Below the pieces are notes generated by a model that ran no database searches, was not told the DNA's origin, and worked only from the letters and a program-made list of their open reading frames with translations. From Halalkalicoccus sp. CGA53 (lineage in GTDB: Archaea; Halobacteriota; Halobacteria; Halobacteriales; Halalkalicoccaceae): a stretch of DNA of 64,000 nucleotides. Where the stretch lies: assembly GCF_036429475.1 (NCBI RefSeq), contig NZ_CP144125.1:248001-312000 (forward strand), in the 5' to 3' direction. This document shows, piece by piece, positions 52,977 through 60,633 of the stretch. Every line of letters starts with the position of its first letter. Positions within the stretch are counted from its first letter, which is position 1. A program made the translations under genes and the position numbers.

Positions 52977-52987
52977 TCACGCCGTGA
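52977..52987. promoter_or_regulatory. TCACGCCGTGA palindrome, site 2a
   Basis: In context GCTCACGCCGTGATA, between the divergent lipoprotein 2 and regulator 1 genes. A second site follows 18 bp away centre to centre, which is close to two helical turns. Confidence 0.65.
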
Positions 52988-52992
52988 TAGCA

Positions 52993-53007
52993 TCTCGCGG
53001 CGTGAGA
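52993..53007. promoter_or_regulatory. palindrome site 2b (one mismatch)
   Basis: TCTCGCGGCGTGAGA differs from TCTCACGGCGTGAGA at one base. It forms a pair with site 2a in the same divergent promoter region. Confidence 0.5.
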
Positions 53008-53179
53008 GTCACGCTCAAGACCAGCGATCTCCACCCACGAGACCCACCCGGACGCGAGCTTCCACCACCTGAACACATATATCACGGACCGTCGTACGTA
53101 TCAGTCCAGTGTGGGATCCTGAATCTCCCACGGTTCGGGATCGGAGGACGGCGGCGAATCCCACGACGAGGTACCGATA

Positions 53180-54130
53180 ATGAAGGACGAAGGAGCGTTC
53201 GACGGGATCGAACCGGGCGGAGTGACGCCCACGGAGGCGTTCTCGATCCTCGGCAACGGGACCCGCGTCGCGATCCTCCAGGCGCTCTGGGAGGGCGAGG
53301 AGCCGATGAGCTTCTCCGACCTCCGGGAGGCCGTCGGCGTCGACAAGGGGAACTTCAACTACCATCTGAACGAGCTATCGCACTTCGTTCGCCGGAGGGA
53401 GGGGGGCTACGAACTCAGGGAGACCGGAAACCAGGTGATCCGCGCCGTTCTCACGGGTGTGATCACCGACGTCCCCGAACTGGACCCCGTTCCGATCGGC
53501 CGGCCCTGTCCGTTCTGTGACTCGCCGATCGAACTCCGCTACGAGGACGAGACGATGATGGCGAGCTGTGAGAGCTGTGCGGGGACCAGCGGCGGGGACC
53601 TCCCACGCGGCGTGTTCATGAGCATCGACGGCTTTCCGCCCGCGGGGCTCGCGGGTCGGTCGCTCCCGGAGGTGCTGGAGGTCGCGCACCTGCTCTTCGA
53701 GGCGAGCGCCGCGACGATGGTACAGGGCGTCTGCCCGGAGTGTGCCGTGGAGACCGACACCGAGATACTCGTCTGCGAGGAGCACGCGATCGGCCCCGAC
53801 GGGCTCTGTGAGTCCTGCGGTCGCGTCCCGGAGCTGCTGGTCGAGTTCACCTGCCCGAACTGTGAGACCGCCTCCCGGCCCGTGCTCTGGATGCCCGCGA
53901 TCTACCACCCGGCGGCGATCGCCCTCTTCTACGAGCGCTGGGGGTTCGACACCTTCCGGGAGCTGCAGCGGCTGTTCTTCACGAACCCCGAGTACGTCGA
54001 GGCGATCTCCGAAGAGGTCGTCTCGACCGATCCCCTGCGCGTTCGCGTCGAGTTCCCGGCCGAGACGGGACGGCTCGGGCTGACGTTCGACGAGGGGTTC
54101 GACGTCGTCGAGATCGAGCGACCGGGCTAG
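53180..54130 (+). CDS. winged-helix / zinc-ribbon regulator 1
   Basis: 316 aa. Residues 20-85 are an ArsR-like winged helix (FSILGNGTRVAILQALWEG, then the recognition region VDKGNFNYHLNEL). Downstream come several zinc-binding Cys pairs: CPFC, CESC, CPEC, CESCG and CPNC, then a C-terminal domain (AIYHPAAIALFYERWGFDTF). The family is common in haloarchaea without known ligand. The first 65 domain residues are encoded by DNA identical over 191 bp to regulator 2. A TATA-like ACATATATC (53075-53083) leaves a ~95-nt leader. Confidence 0.86.
   Translation: MKDEGAFDGIEPGGVTPTEAFSILGNGTRVAILQALWEGEEPMSFSDLREAVGVDKGNFNYHLNELSHFVRRREGGYELRETGNQVIRAVLTGVITDVPELDPVPIGRPCPFCDSPIELRYEDETMMASCESCAGTSGGDLPRGVFMSIDGFPPAGLAGRSLPEVLEVAHLLFEASAATMVQGVCPECAVETDTEILVCEEHAIGPDGLCESCGRVPELLVEFTCPNCETASRPVLWMPAIYHPAAIALFYERWGFDTFRELQRLFFTNPEYVEAISEEVVSTDPLRVRVEFPAETGRLGLTFDEGFDVVEIERPG
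53234..53424 (+). repeat. 191-bp perfect repeat, copy in regulator 1
   Basis: Identical base for base to 55821-56011. It covers almost exactly the winged-helix DNA-binding segment. Sequence diverges abruptly on both sides (amino-acid identity of the C-terminal parts is roughly half by eye), which suggests recent gene conversion. Confidence 0.9.
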
Positions 54131-54199
54131 GCGCTCACTCCGACCGTCTCCCCCGCCGGAGATTACCCGGATCTCGCGGCGGAGTGTCTCATATCGATC

Positions 54200-54643
54200 T
54201 CAGACGTAGTTCTTCGCCATATCGCCGGTGACCGGCAGGCCGTCCCTGTCGCCCTTGTACGCCTTGTACGTCAGCACGAGCCAGAGCACGAAGGCGACCG
54301 GCATCAACAGCAGCGACACCAGTCCCGTCAGGAGCGCGAAGAGTAGGCCCACGACCGGGATCACGTCGAGGACGAACCCGAAGACGAACAGCCCCATCGA
54401 GAGCGCGATCATCCCTCCGAAGATGATGATGCTCTGGACCGCGTGGAACCGGACGAACTCGTTGTCCTCCTCGATGAAGTAGAAGACGATGGCGAGCAGG
54501 GGCGGGAAGAGATACGCGAGCGCACCCACGATGTTCTCGTCCAGCCCGCCGACGGAGGTCGGCGTCTCGTCGCCCGTCGCCGGCTCGGTCTCGATTCGAT
54601 CGTTGCTCAGTTCCGCTTCGACGTCCGCGTCTTTCGTACTCAT
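54200..54643 (-). CDS. DUF4870 (Tic20-like) membrane protein
   Basis: 147 aa. An acidic N-terminal tail (about 35 residues) precedes three to four helices: NIVGALAYLFPPLLAIVFYF, EFVRFHAVQSIIIFGGMIAL and the glycine-rich VIPVVGLLFALLTGL. FVRFHAVQS is the DUF4870 hallmark. Family function unknown, often near surface or stress genes. It starts 22 bp after the lipoprotein 3 stop and is probably co-transcribed with it. Confidence 0.88.
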   Translation of the reverse strand: MSTKDADVEAELSNDRIETEPATGDETPTSVGGLDENIVGALAYLFPPLLAIVFYFIEEDNEFVRFHAVQSIIIFGGMIALSMGLFVFGFVLDVIPVVGLLFALLTGLVSLLLMPVAFVLWLVLTYKAYKGDRDGLPVTGDMAKNYV

Positions 54644-54664
54644 GATTGTATCCGTGTGGTCTCT

Positions 54665-55471
54665 CTAGTCTCGTTCGTATCCAACCAGTTCCATCTCGAA
54701 TGCGACCTCGCCGGTCTCCTCGTAGTAGGCCACGTAGGCCGGGAAGGCGAGGTCGGGCGAGAGGCAGCTCTCGTGGACGACCTGTTCGTCTACCTCGGTG
54801 ACGGCCACGTAACACTCCGTGCCGACGTAGGTTTCGGTCCCGTCGACGGCGTACCGAAAACTCCCCTCGGAGGTGCTGTAGCTCCACTCGTAACCGACGT
54901 ACGCCTCGTCCTCGTAGGCCCCGACGTGTGGCGAGTAGAGCCCGGACCAGAGGAACACCGCCGCGGGCGTCACCATCAGGTCCGAGAAGACGTCGTCCTC
55001 GGTGCCGGTCACCGTCTGCGAGAAGCCCTCGCCGTTCTCGAACTCCATCGACGTCTCGACGGTCAGCAGCTCGCCGTCGACCTCCTCGACGCTCCAGAGG
55101 AACGTTCCGGGGCCGTCCTCGGCGGTGTGAACGCGGTACTCGTAGCGTTCACCCGCCTCGAACTCGTAGAGGCGCCACTCCTCCTCGCTCCCCCCGTCGG
55201 GTGCGTCCTCGGGGGGGTCACCTTCGCTCGCGGCCGCCGACCCGTCCCCGCCCGGTGGGCTCTCCGCGTCGGCCAGGTCGGCGATCGACTCGACCTGCTC
55301 CGGATCGAGGCCGACCCCGTCCGCGACCTCGTCGAGGCCCACACAGCCAGCGAGCATGCCGACCCCACCGAAGAGGACCAGCGCGCCGCGCCGACTCGTC
55401 GTCCACGTCTTCCTCCGCGTCGCTCCGGGTTTCAACCCCAGCTCCGTCCGTGTCATCGCGTCTCCTTTCAT
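54665..55471 (-). CDS. Tat lipoprotein 3 of the TCACGSCGTGA regulon
   Basis: 268 aa. Twin arginine (TTSRRGALVLFGGVGM) and lipobox LAGC put the Cys near residue 43. A spacer rich in Gly, Asp and Pro leads to a beta-rich domain with YEYRVHTAEDGPGTFLW, ETSMEFENGEGFSQTV and two Cys residues (GTECYVAV, ESCLSP) that may pair. An in-frame ATG at 55456 is an alternative start. It has the conserved promoter box, but with a longer leader (72 nt). Divergent from regulator 2. Confidence 0.8.
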   Translation of the reverse strand: MKGDAMTRTELGLKPGATRRKTWTTSRRGALVLFGGVGMLAGCVGLDEVADGVGLDPEQVESIADLADAESPPGGDGSAAASEGDPPEDAPDGGSEEEWRLYEFEAGERYEYRVHTAEDGPGTFLWSVEEVDGELLTVETSMEFENGEGFSQTVTGTEDDVFSDLMVTPAAVFLWSGLYSPHVGAYEDEAYVGYEWSYSTSEGSFRYAVDGTETYVGTECYVAVTEVDEQVVHESCLSPDLAFPAYVAYYEETGEVAFEMELVGYERD

Positions 55472-55543
55472 ATCGGTGGAATGATACACCGACGTCCTGT
55501 CATGTCGGGTGTGTGTCCTCCTCACTCTCGGTGGTGAGTCACG

Positions 55544-55558
55544 GACCCTAAACGCACC
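55544..55558 (-). promoter_or_regulatory. promoter box of lipoprotein 3
   Basis: On the minus strand GGTGCGTTTAGGGTC, 31 nt downstream of palindrome site 3. Third member of the conserved box set. Confidence 0.6.
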
Positions 55559-55589
55559 TACCAAGACGGTTTCGCCCCGCGAATTCCTC

Positions 55590-55600
55590 TCACGCCGTGA
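55590..55600. promoter_or_regulatory. TCACGCCGTGA palindrome, site 3
   Basis: In context TCTCACGCCGTGAAA, between divergent lipoprotein 3 and regulator 2. The right flank (AACCCGTTCG) resembles that of sites 1 and 4 (GACCGTTCC, GACCCGCTCG). Confidence 0.65.
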
Positions 55601-55766
55601 AACCCGTTCGTCCCCTCCGGAGCGCCCCGTCGTGTGTAGAAGTACCGAACCACAAGAGATATTCACGCAGAGAACGTGTCACAAATCAGGTCATCCGAAT
55701 CCGACGCAAAGGGCGGCTGTCAGCTCCGACGTATCGGCTTCGGTGGTATGTAGAGGGAACGATCAC

Positions 55767-56714
55767 ATGGAGGAACCGGAGGCCGTCGGACGCATCGAGC
55801 CGGGCGGGGTGAGTCCGACCGAGGCGTTCTCGATCCTCGGCAACGGGACCCGCGTCGCGATCCTCCAGGCGCTCTGGGAGGGCGAGGAGCCGATGAGCTT
55901 CTCCGACCTCCGGGAGGCCGTCGGCGTCGACAAGGGGAACTTCAACTACCATCTGAACGAGCTATCGCACTTCGTTCGCCGGAGGGAGGGGGGCTACGAA
56001 CTCAGGGAGACGGGGACGCAGGTGATGCGTGCGGTCGTCGCCGGGACGATCACCGAGGACCCCGAACTCGGCCCCGTGAAGGCCGGCCACCCCTGCCCGT
56101 TCTGTGGCTCGTCGGTCGAGTTGCTGTACAGAAACGAACACATCACCGTCCGCTGTCGGGACTGTGCGGGCGTCCTCGGCGGAGACCTCCCCGACGGCGC
56201 GTTCATGCACTACGCCTTCCCGCCGGCGGGCCTCGCGGATCGGTCGCTCCCGGAGGTGGTCGAGGCTGCCCACGTCCTCTTCGAGGCGCACGTCGCGACG
56301 ATGATGCAGGGGGTCTGTCCGGCCTGCACGGCACGGACCGAACGGGAGGTGCTCGTCTGCGAGGACCACCAGATCGGGGCCGAGGGCGTCTGTGAGTGCT
56401 GTGGCTCGGTCCCGCGGATCTGGGCGACGTTCACCTGTCGAAACTGCCGGTACGGACGCCGGGCGATGCTCTGGCTGGTCGCCGTCTACCACCCGGCGGC
56501 GATCACGGCGCTCTCCGAACGCTGGGAGTTCGATACGTTCCTCGAGCTCCAGCGACTGCTCTTTTCGAACCCGGACTACCTCGCGAGCGTCTCCGAGCGG
56601 GTGGTCTCGACCGACCCGCTCAGGCTCCGGGTCGACCTCCCCACCGACTCCGGGGCGCTCTCGCTCCGATACGACGAACACCTCCAAGTCCTCGACGTGA
56701 CGCGAGAGGGGTGA
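55767..56714 (+). CDS. winged-helix / zinc-ribbon regulator 2
   Basis: 315 aa paralogue of regulator 1 with the same order: winged helix (residues 18-82), then Cys pairs CPFC, CRDC, CPAC, CECCG and CRNC, and a C-terminal domain (AVYHPAAITALSERWEFDTF). The two proteins are nearly identical in the DNA-binding part and clearly divergent elsewhere, so they should read the same operator but different signals. A TATA-like AGATATTC (55657-55664) leaves a ~105-nt leader. Operator site 4 follows its stop codon directly. Confidence 0.86.
   Translation: MEEPEAVGRIEPGGVSPTEAFSILGNGTRVAILQALWEGEEPMSFSDLREAVGVDKGNFNYHLNELSHFVRRREGGYELRETGTQVMRAVVAGTITEDPELGPVKAGHPCPFCGSSVELLYRNEHITVRCRDCAGVLGGDLPDGAFMHYAFPPAGLADRSLPEVVEAAHVLFEAHVATMMQGVCPACTARTEREVLVCEDHQIGAEGVCECCGSVPRIWATFTCRNCRYGRRAMLWLVAVYHPAAITALSERWEFDTFLELQRLLFSNPDYLASVSERVVSTDPLRLRVDLPTDSGALSLRYDEHLQVLDVTREG
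55821..56011 (+). repeat. 191-bp perfect repeat, copy in regulator 2
   Basis: Identical to 53234-53424 over the full length, at an offset of 2587 bp. The first differences are immediate on each side (acg/acc before, cgg/ggg after). Confidence 0.9.
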
Positions 56715-56716
56715 TC

Positions 56717-56727
56717 TCACGGCGTGA
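56717..56727. promoter_or_regulatory. TCACGGCGTGA palindrome, site 4
   Basis: In context TCTCACGGCGTGAGA, a symmetric 15-mer apart from its centre, starting three bases after the regulator 2 stop. It has no promoter box at 31 nt on either side; it may control regulator 3 from a distance. Confidence 0.55.
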
Positions 56728-56833
56728 GACCCGCTCGCCGCGCGAACCGCGCTCACGGGAAACCGCTTTGCCACCTGGCGTGAACAACGGTGATGCGGGA
56801 GAGCGCGAGGACGCGGGCCACGCGTACGTGTCA

Positions 56834-56863
56834 GTTAGCCTGGAGCATCGGGCTGCTCCTAAC
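56834..56863. promoter_or_regulatory. interrupted inverted repeat upstream of regulator 3
   Basis: GTTA (56834-56837) and GGAGCA (56842-56847) face TGCTCC (56854-56859) and TAAC (56860-56863). The repeat ends at a TATA-like AGTAATACC (56864-56872), and a perfect TGCGTACGCA palindrome (56880-56889) lies between TATA and ATG. Both are good operator candidates for the regulator 3 promoter. Confidence 0.4.
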
Positions 56864-56895
56864 AGTAATACCTACCGGTTGCGTACGCAGGTGAC

Positions 56896-57783
56896 ATGGG
56901 ACGAGGTAGTTCTCCGGATTCTGGAGGGAGGGAGGGTGCACTGGAGGACGTGGCGTTCCTCGCGCGCTCGTCGAACCGGCTCGCGCTCCTCCGCATGCTC
57001 GGCGAAGGGCCACACGACAGACGCGAACTCCGGGAGACGACCTCGATGAGCGCGCCGACGCTCGCACGTATCCTCGGTGAGTTCGAGGATCACGGCTGGA
57101 TCGAACGCGATGGGGGGTCCTACCGCGCCACGACCGCCGGCAGGCTCGTCGCGGGTGGTGTGCTCGCGGCGGTCGACCGTGCCGACGCGGTCCGCCGGCT
57201 TCGCCCGCTGTTGCGAGCGGTTCCGACGGACGGGCCAGAACTGGACGTCGAGGCGCTTTCGAACGCTCGGGTCACGGTCGCCGAGCCCAGTTCGCCGCTC
57301 GGACCTGCGAACCGGTTCGCCTCGCTCACGAGGGAGAGCGAGACGCTTCGCGAGTTCAACGCGGCGTCGGTCCAGTTCTTCGACGCAAGCGTGCTCCGAA
57401 CCCGCGTCGAGGAGGGGCGACGGACGGAGCTGCTCTACGAGCGCGGCGTCGTCGAGGCGCTGCTCTCCGACCATCCGGAGCTCTTGGCCGCGCTGATCGA
57501 CAGCCCAGCGGTCGAGGTCTCGCTCCGGGAGTCGGTCCCGTTCGGGCTCTCGCTGTTCGACGACCGGATCGGGGTGTGCGGCTACGACCGCGAGAGCGGG
57601 GCACTCACCGTCTTCGTCGACACCGACGACTACGAGGCGAGACGGTGGGCCGAGCGCCTCTACGAGAGCGTTCGATCCGAGGCGATGCCGATCACGAACC
57701 CCGACCCCACGGCGATCGAGCCCTCCCCGACGCGACCGCCCGAGACGCCCGTCGAGTTCGGACCCGTGCCGCTCGACCGCTGA
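56896..57783 (+). CDS. winged-helix regulator 3 (FilR1-domain type)
   Basis: 295 aa. An N-terminal winged helix (SSNRLALLRMLGEGPHDRRELRE, then SAPTLARILGEFEDHGWIE) is followed by a C-terminal domain with LLYERGVVEALLSDHPELL and VPFGLSLFDDRIGVCGYD, the pattern of FilR1/DUF1724-type regulators common in haloarchaea. It is unrelated to regulators 1 and 2 beyond the wHTH. A TATA box about 28 nt before the ATG suggests a leaderless transcript. It lies next to operator site 4. Confidence 0.85.
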   Translation: MGRGSSPDSGGREGALEDVAFLARSSNRLALLRMLGEGPHDRRELRETTSMSAPTLARILGEFEDHGWIERDGGSYRATTAGRLVAGGVLAAVDRADAVRRLRPLLRAVPTDGPELDVEALSNARVTVAEPSSPLGPANRFASLTRESETLREFNAASVQFFDASVLRTRVEEGRRTELLYERGVVEALLSDHPELLAALIDSPAVEVSLRESVPFGLSLFDDRIGVCGYDRESGALTVFVDTDDYEARRWAERLYESVRSEAMPITNPDPTAIEPSPTRPPETPVEFGPVPLDR

Positions 57784-57801
57784 TCGCCGCGCCCTTCCTC
57801 A

Positions 57802-58449
57802 CTACACGAACTCGGAGAGCGCACGCTGGCGGGCCGCAGCGAGCACGTCCTCACAGGTCGACCACGACCGCCTCGCACACGCCGGGAGGTCGCCGGTCTC
57901 GTCCACGACGCGCGCGAGGAACTCCCTCGTGGCCGGATCGCCCGGATAGCCGCTGCCGACCGGACCGTACTCCTCGGTGAGCGCGCCGATCCGTTCGTCT
58001 CGCTCGACCTTCGCGACGACGCTCGCGGCGGCGACTTCTCGGTGCCGGGCGTCCGCACCGTGTTCGGCGACCAGCGAGACGTCGGCCGGGAGCCGCTTCC
58101 CGACACGACGGGCGAAGCGTTCCGGATCCGTGTCGCAGGCGTCGACGATCCCGCGCTCGCCGCCGGCGACGACCTCCCCGATCGCCGCCGTCTGCGCCTC
58201 GACGGTCAGCGTGTTCATGTCTGTCTCCGGGTCGTCGATCCGCTCGACTGGGACGACGGAAATCCCGATCTCGACCCCCTCGGCTGCACCGAGCGCCTTC
58301 GAGAGCGACTCGCGACGAGTCGGCGTGAGCCGTTTCGAATCGTCGATCTCCTCCGGGAGTAGCTCGAGCCCGTCGACGGCGACCGCCGCCGCGACCATCG
58401 GGCCGAGGACGGGCCCACGCCCCGCCTCGTCCGCCCCGAACCGGATCAT
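57802..58449 (-). CDS. rnhB: ribonuclease HII
   Basis: 215 aa. The N-terminal GADEAGRGPVLGPMV carries the catalytic DEAGRG, with further acidic residues in EIDDSKRLTPTRRE and IVDACDTDPERF. It removes RNA from RNA-DNA hybrids and single ribonucleotides in DNA. The second gene of a pair: its start overlaps the pus10 stop by four bases. Confidence 0.94.
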   Translation of the reverse strand: MIRFGADEAGRGPVLGPMVAAAVAVDGLELLPEEIDDSKRLTPTRRESLSKALGAAEGVEIGISVVPVERIDDPETDMNTLTVEAQTAAIGEVVAGGERGIVDACDTDPERFARRVGKRLPADVSLVAEHGADARHREVAAASVVAKVERDERIGALTEEYGPVGSGYPGDPATREFLARVVDETGDLPACARRSWSTCEDVLAAARQRALSEFV

Positions 58450-59774
58450 CCGTCGAGGAAGAAGTCGGGGTGCTCGAACGGCTCGTCCTCACCCTCGACC
58501 GCGAGCACGTCGAGCGCCGTCACGACCGCATCGACGCCGAGCTGTTCGGAGAGACTCGGTCGCGTCCGTCCCCGGTCGCCACTCACGAGCTCCTTCACGT
58601 AGAGCCCGCCCGCGCCGTGGACCGTCAGGTCCGCGTGGCGCTCGTCGACCAGCTCGCCCTCGGCGGCGAAGACTTCGCGGGTACGGGTGAGGTTCGCCCG
58701 GCGGTGCGAGACGCGCTGTGGGGTGTCCTGTTCGATCGTGGCCCCGTCCAACTCGGCGAGCGCTCCGGCGAGCGCGTCGTCGCTCACGGGTTCGGCGAAC
58801 TCGACGTCCATCCGGTAGGTCTTCGACGCCTCCAGCTCCTTCACCCGTTCGACCATGTCGTGAGTCGCGAGGCGAAGGCCCTCGACCTCTGCCGCGCCGT
58901 CGGCGTACTCGTTGATCGTCCGTTCGAGTGCCTCTACATCGGGCGAGCGTGTTCGGGGGTTTTTCACCTCGATCACGAACGGTCGGCCCGTCCCGAGCAT
59001 CAGCGCATCGACGTCCTCGCGTCCTGCACCGTGGAAGACACCCTCTTCGCCGTCCATCGCCTCCACCACCGTCGGAACGGTGAGTCCCTCGACGCTCCTG
59101 TCGTAGCGGTAGCCCGTCCCGTCACAGCCGTCACAGGGCTCCTCGCCACCGCCCCGAGCCAGCTGGATCCCGGTCGCCCCGCAGTCGGTACACGGCCACT
59201 CGGTCTGGGGGATGTCGCGTTCGAGCTTTCGGTATCTCCCGTAGACGAACGCCGCGTTCACCTGTACCTCGACGGCGTGCGAGGAGATCTCCCTTCGGTC
59301 GTTCACTCCTCGATCCACGTCGAGCAGCGCGAGCACGTCCGGCCGCTCGAAGTCGACTTCGGTTCCGGTCCGCGCGCCGACGCGCTTTCCCACCTCCCGG
59401 TTCATCTCGGACTTGAACGGCTCGCCGGCGTCCTCGGGCAGTCCGGCCGACTCCCGCAGGAGCCGCTCGTTCTCCTCGATCAGCGGCGGCGCCCGGGTGC
59501 CGACCTGGTAGGTCGCGAAGTCCAGACCGGAGAGGCCCTCGCAGACGAGGTCGGCCCACTCGTCGAACCGGGCGCTGTGACCCTCACAGACCCAGCAGTC
59601 CTCCGCTTCGGGTTTCTCCGCTGGTTCGTCGTCCTCCAGGGCGACCGTCACCCGGAGCGCCGTCCCGCGCTCGTCGTTCGTCAGCCCGAAGCTCCGGTCG
59701 GCGAACACCCGGCCGAGACAGGCGTCGCATGGCTCCTCGGCGAGCACCGCCCTCGCGTCCTCCAGAACGCTCAT
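58446..59774 (-). CDS. pus10: tRNA pseudouridine synthase Pus10
   Basis: 442 aa. The N-terminal part has zinc-type Cys pairs (CDACLGRVF, CWVC) and a THUMP-like region; a second zinc module (CTDCGATG, CDGCDGTG) lies mid-protein. The catalytic domain contains HGAGREDVDALMLGTGRP with the catalytic Asp. Archaeal Pus10 makes pseudouridine 54 and 55 in the T loop of tRNAs. The divergent neighbour trmY methylates pseudouridine 54, so the two enzymes of m1-pseudouridine-54 synthesis are adjacent. Confidence 0.94.
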   Translation of the reverse strand: MSVLEDARAVLAEEPCDACLGRVFADRSFGLTNDERGTALRVTVALEDDEPAEKPEAEDCWVCEGHSARFDEWADLVCEGLSGLDFATYQVGTRAPPLIEENERLLRESAGLPEDAGEPFKSEMNREVGKRVGARTGTEVDFERPDVLALLDVDRGVNDRREISSHAVEVQVNAAFVYGRYRKLERDIPQTEWPCTDCGATGIQLARGGGEEPCDGCDGTGYRYDRSVEGLTVPTVVEAMDGEEGVFHGAGREDVDALMLGTGRPFVIEVKNPRTRSPDVEALERTINEYADGAAEVEGLRLATHDMVERVKELEASKTYRMDVEFAEPVSDDALAGALAELDGATIEQDTPQRVSHRRANLTRTREVFAAEGELVDERHADLTVHGAGGLYVKELVSGDRGRTRPSLSEQLGVDAVVTALDVLAVEGEDEPFEHPDFFLDG

Positions 59775-59923
59775 CGTGCCCTCCGGACACCGCGTGTGTG
59801 GGGGTGTCGGTATCGCTCGATAGGCATCGCCCTGTGAGAGACGGTCACGGGCTAAGTCGTTGTCCTTTCGGCCCTCATTCCGCCGTTCGACGGACTCATC
59901 GACCTGTAGCGGCGACTCCCCAC

Positions 59924-60514
59924 ATGCGCCGGTTCATCGTCATCGGACACGACGCACCGACCACCGACGCGTTCTCGCTCGACGACCTCGCCGGGGGTGC
60001 GGGCCGCCTCGACGTGCTCTGTCGGTGCGTCTCGTCGAGTTTCTTCCTCTCGCACGCCATTCGCGAGGAGATCGGGCTCTTTCTCGTGCTCTCCGACGAG
60101 TTCACGGTCCGCTTCGAGGGATCGGAACTCAGACGACTGAACCCCGACGAGCGCTCGACGGCCGCGCTGATCCGTGCTGCACTCGCCGCCCGTGAGGAGG
60201 CGATCGGTCACGTGGAGGTCGAGAGCACGCCCGGCGTGTTCCTCTCCCGACGCGGGTTCGCAGACGTACTCGACGCCGTCGGAGGGACCGTGATTCAGCT
60301 CCACGAGGACGGTACACCGATTTCGGAGGCCGAGATACCAGAGAACCCGACGTTCGTACTCTCGGACCACCACGACTTCACCGAGTGCGAGGCGGAACGG
60401 CTCTCGGAACGGGCGGATGCCAGGCTCAGCGTCGGTCCGGAGGCGTTACACGCGAACCACGCGATCACGGTGGTTCACAACTGGCTGGACACCGGTGGCT
60501 TCGCGAACTACTGA
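59924..60514 (+). CDS. trmY: tRNA (pseudouridine-54-N1)-methyltransferase TrmY
   Basis: 196 aa SPOUT methyltransferase. Recognisable segments are RRFIVIGHDAPTTDAFSLDDL at the start (ATG at 59924), GTVIQLHEDGTPI, FVLSDHHDFTECE and the C-terminal SVGPEALHANHAITVVHNWLD. It converts pseudouridine 54 to N1-methylpseudouridine, the archaeal counterpart of ribothymidine. Divergent from pus10-rnhB (149 bp between starts); a tRNA-Pro gene follows. Confidence 0.93.
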   Translation: MRRFIVIGHDAPTTDAFSLDDLAGGAGRLDVLCRCVSSSFFLSHAIREEIGLFLVLSDEFTVRFEGSELRRLNPDERSTAALIRAALAAREEAIGHVEVESTPGVFLSRRGFADVLDAVGGTVIQLHEDGTPISEAEIPENPTFVLSDHHDFTECEAERLSERADARLSVGPEALHANHAITVVHNWLDTGGFANY

Positions 60515-60528
60515 ACCCATTCGGAACG

Positions 60529-60534
60529 TTTAAC
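60529..60534 (+). promoter_or_regulatory. TATA box of the tRNA-Pro gene
   Basis: TTTAAC lies 27-32 nt before the tRNA 5' end (60561). Confidence 0.55.
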
Positions 60535-60560
60535 AGCGGCACTCGCTTCCCTGGGGATGC

Positions 60561-60633
60561 GGGCCGGTGGGGTAGCCTGGTATCCTTCGGCCTTCGGGTG
60601 GCCGTAACCTCAGTTCGAATCTGAGCCGGCCCA
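60561..60633 (+). tRNA. tRNA-Pro (anticodon CGG)
   Basis: 73 nt without intron or encoded CCA. Acceptor stem GGGCCGG (60561-60567) pairs with CCGGCCC (60626-60632), discriminator A at 60633. The anticodon stem is CGGCC/GGCCG with loop TTCGGGT, anticodon CGG at 60595-60597. The T arm is CTCAG-TTCGAAT-CTGAG, so position 54 (60614) is a target for the Pus10/TrmY pair encoded next door. The D stem has a G-T pair and one mismatch. Confidence 0.96.
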
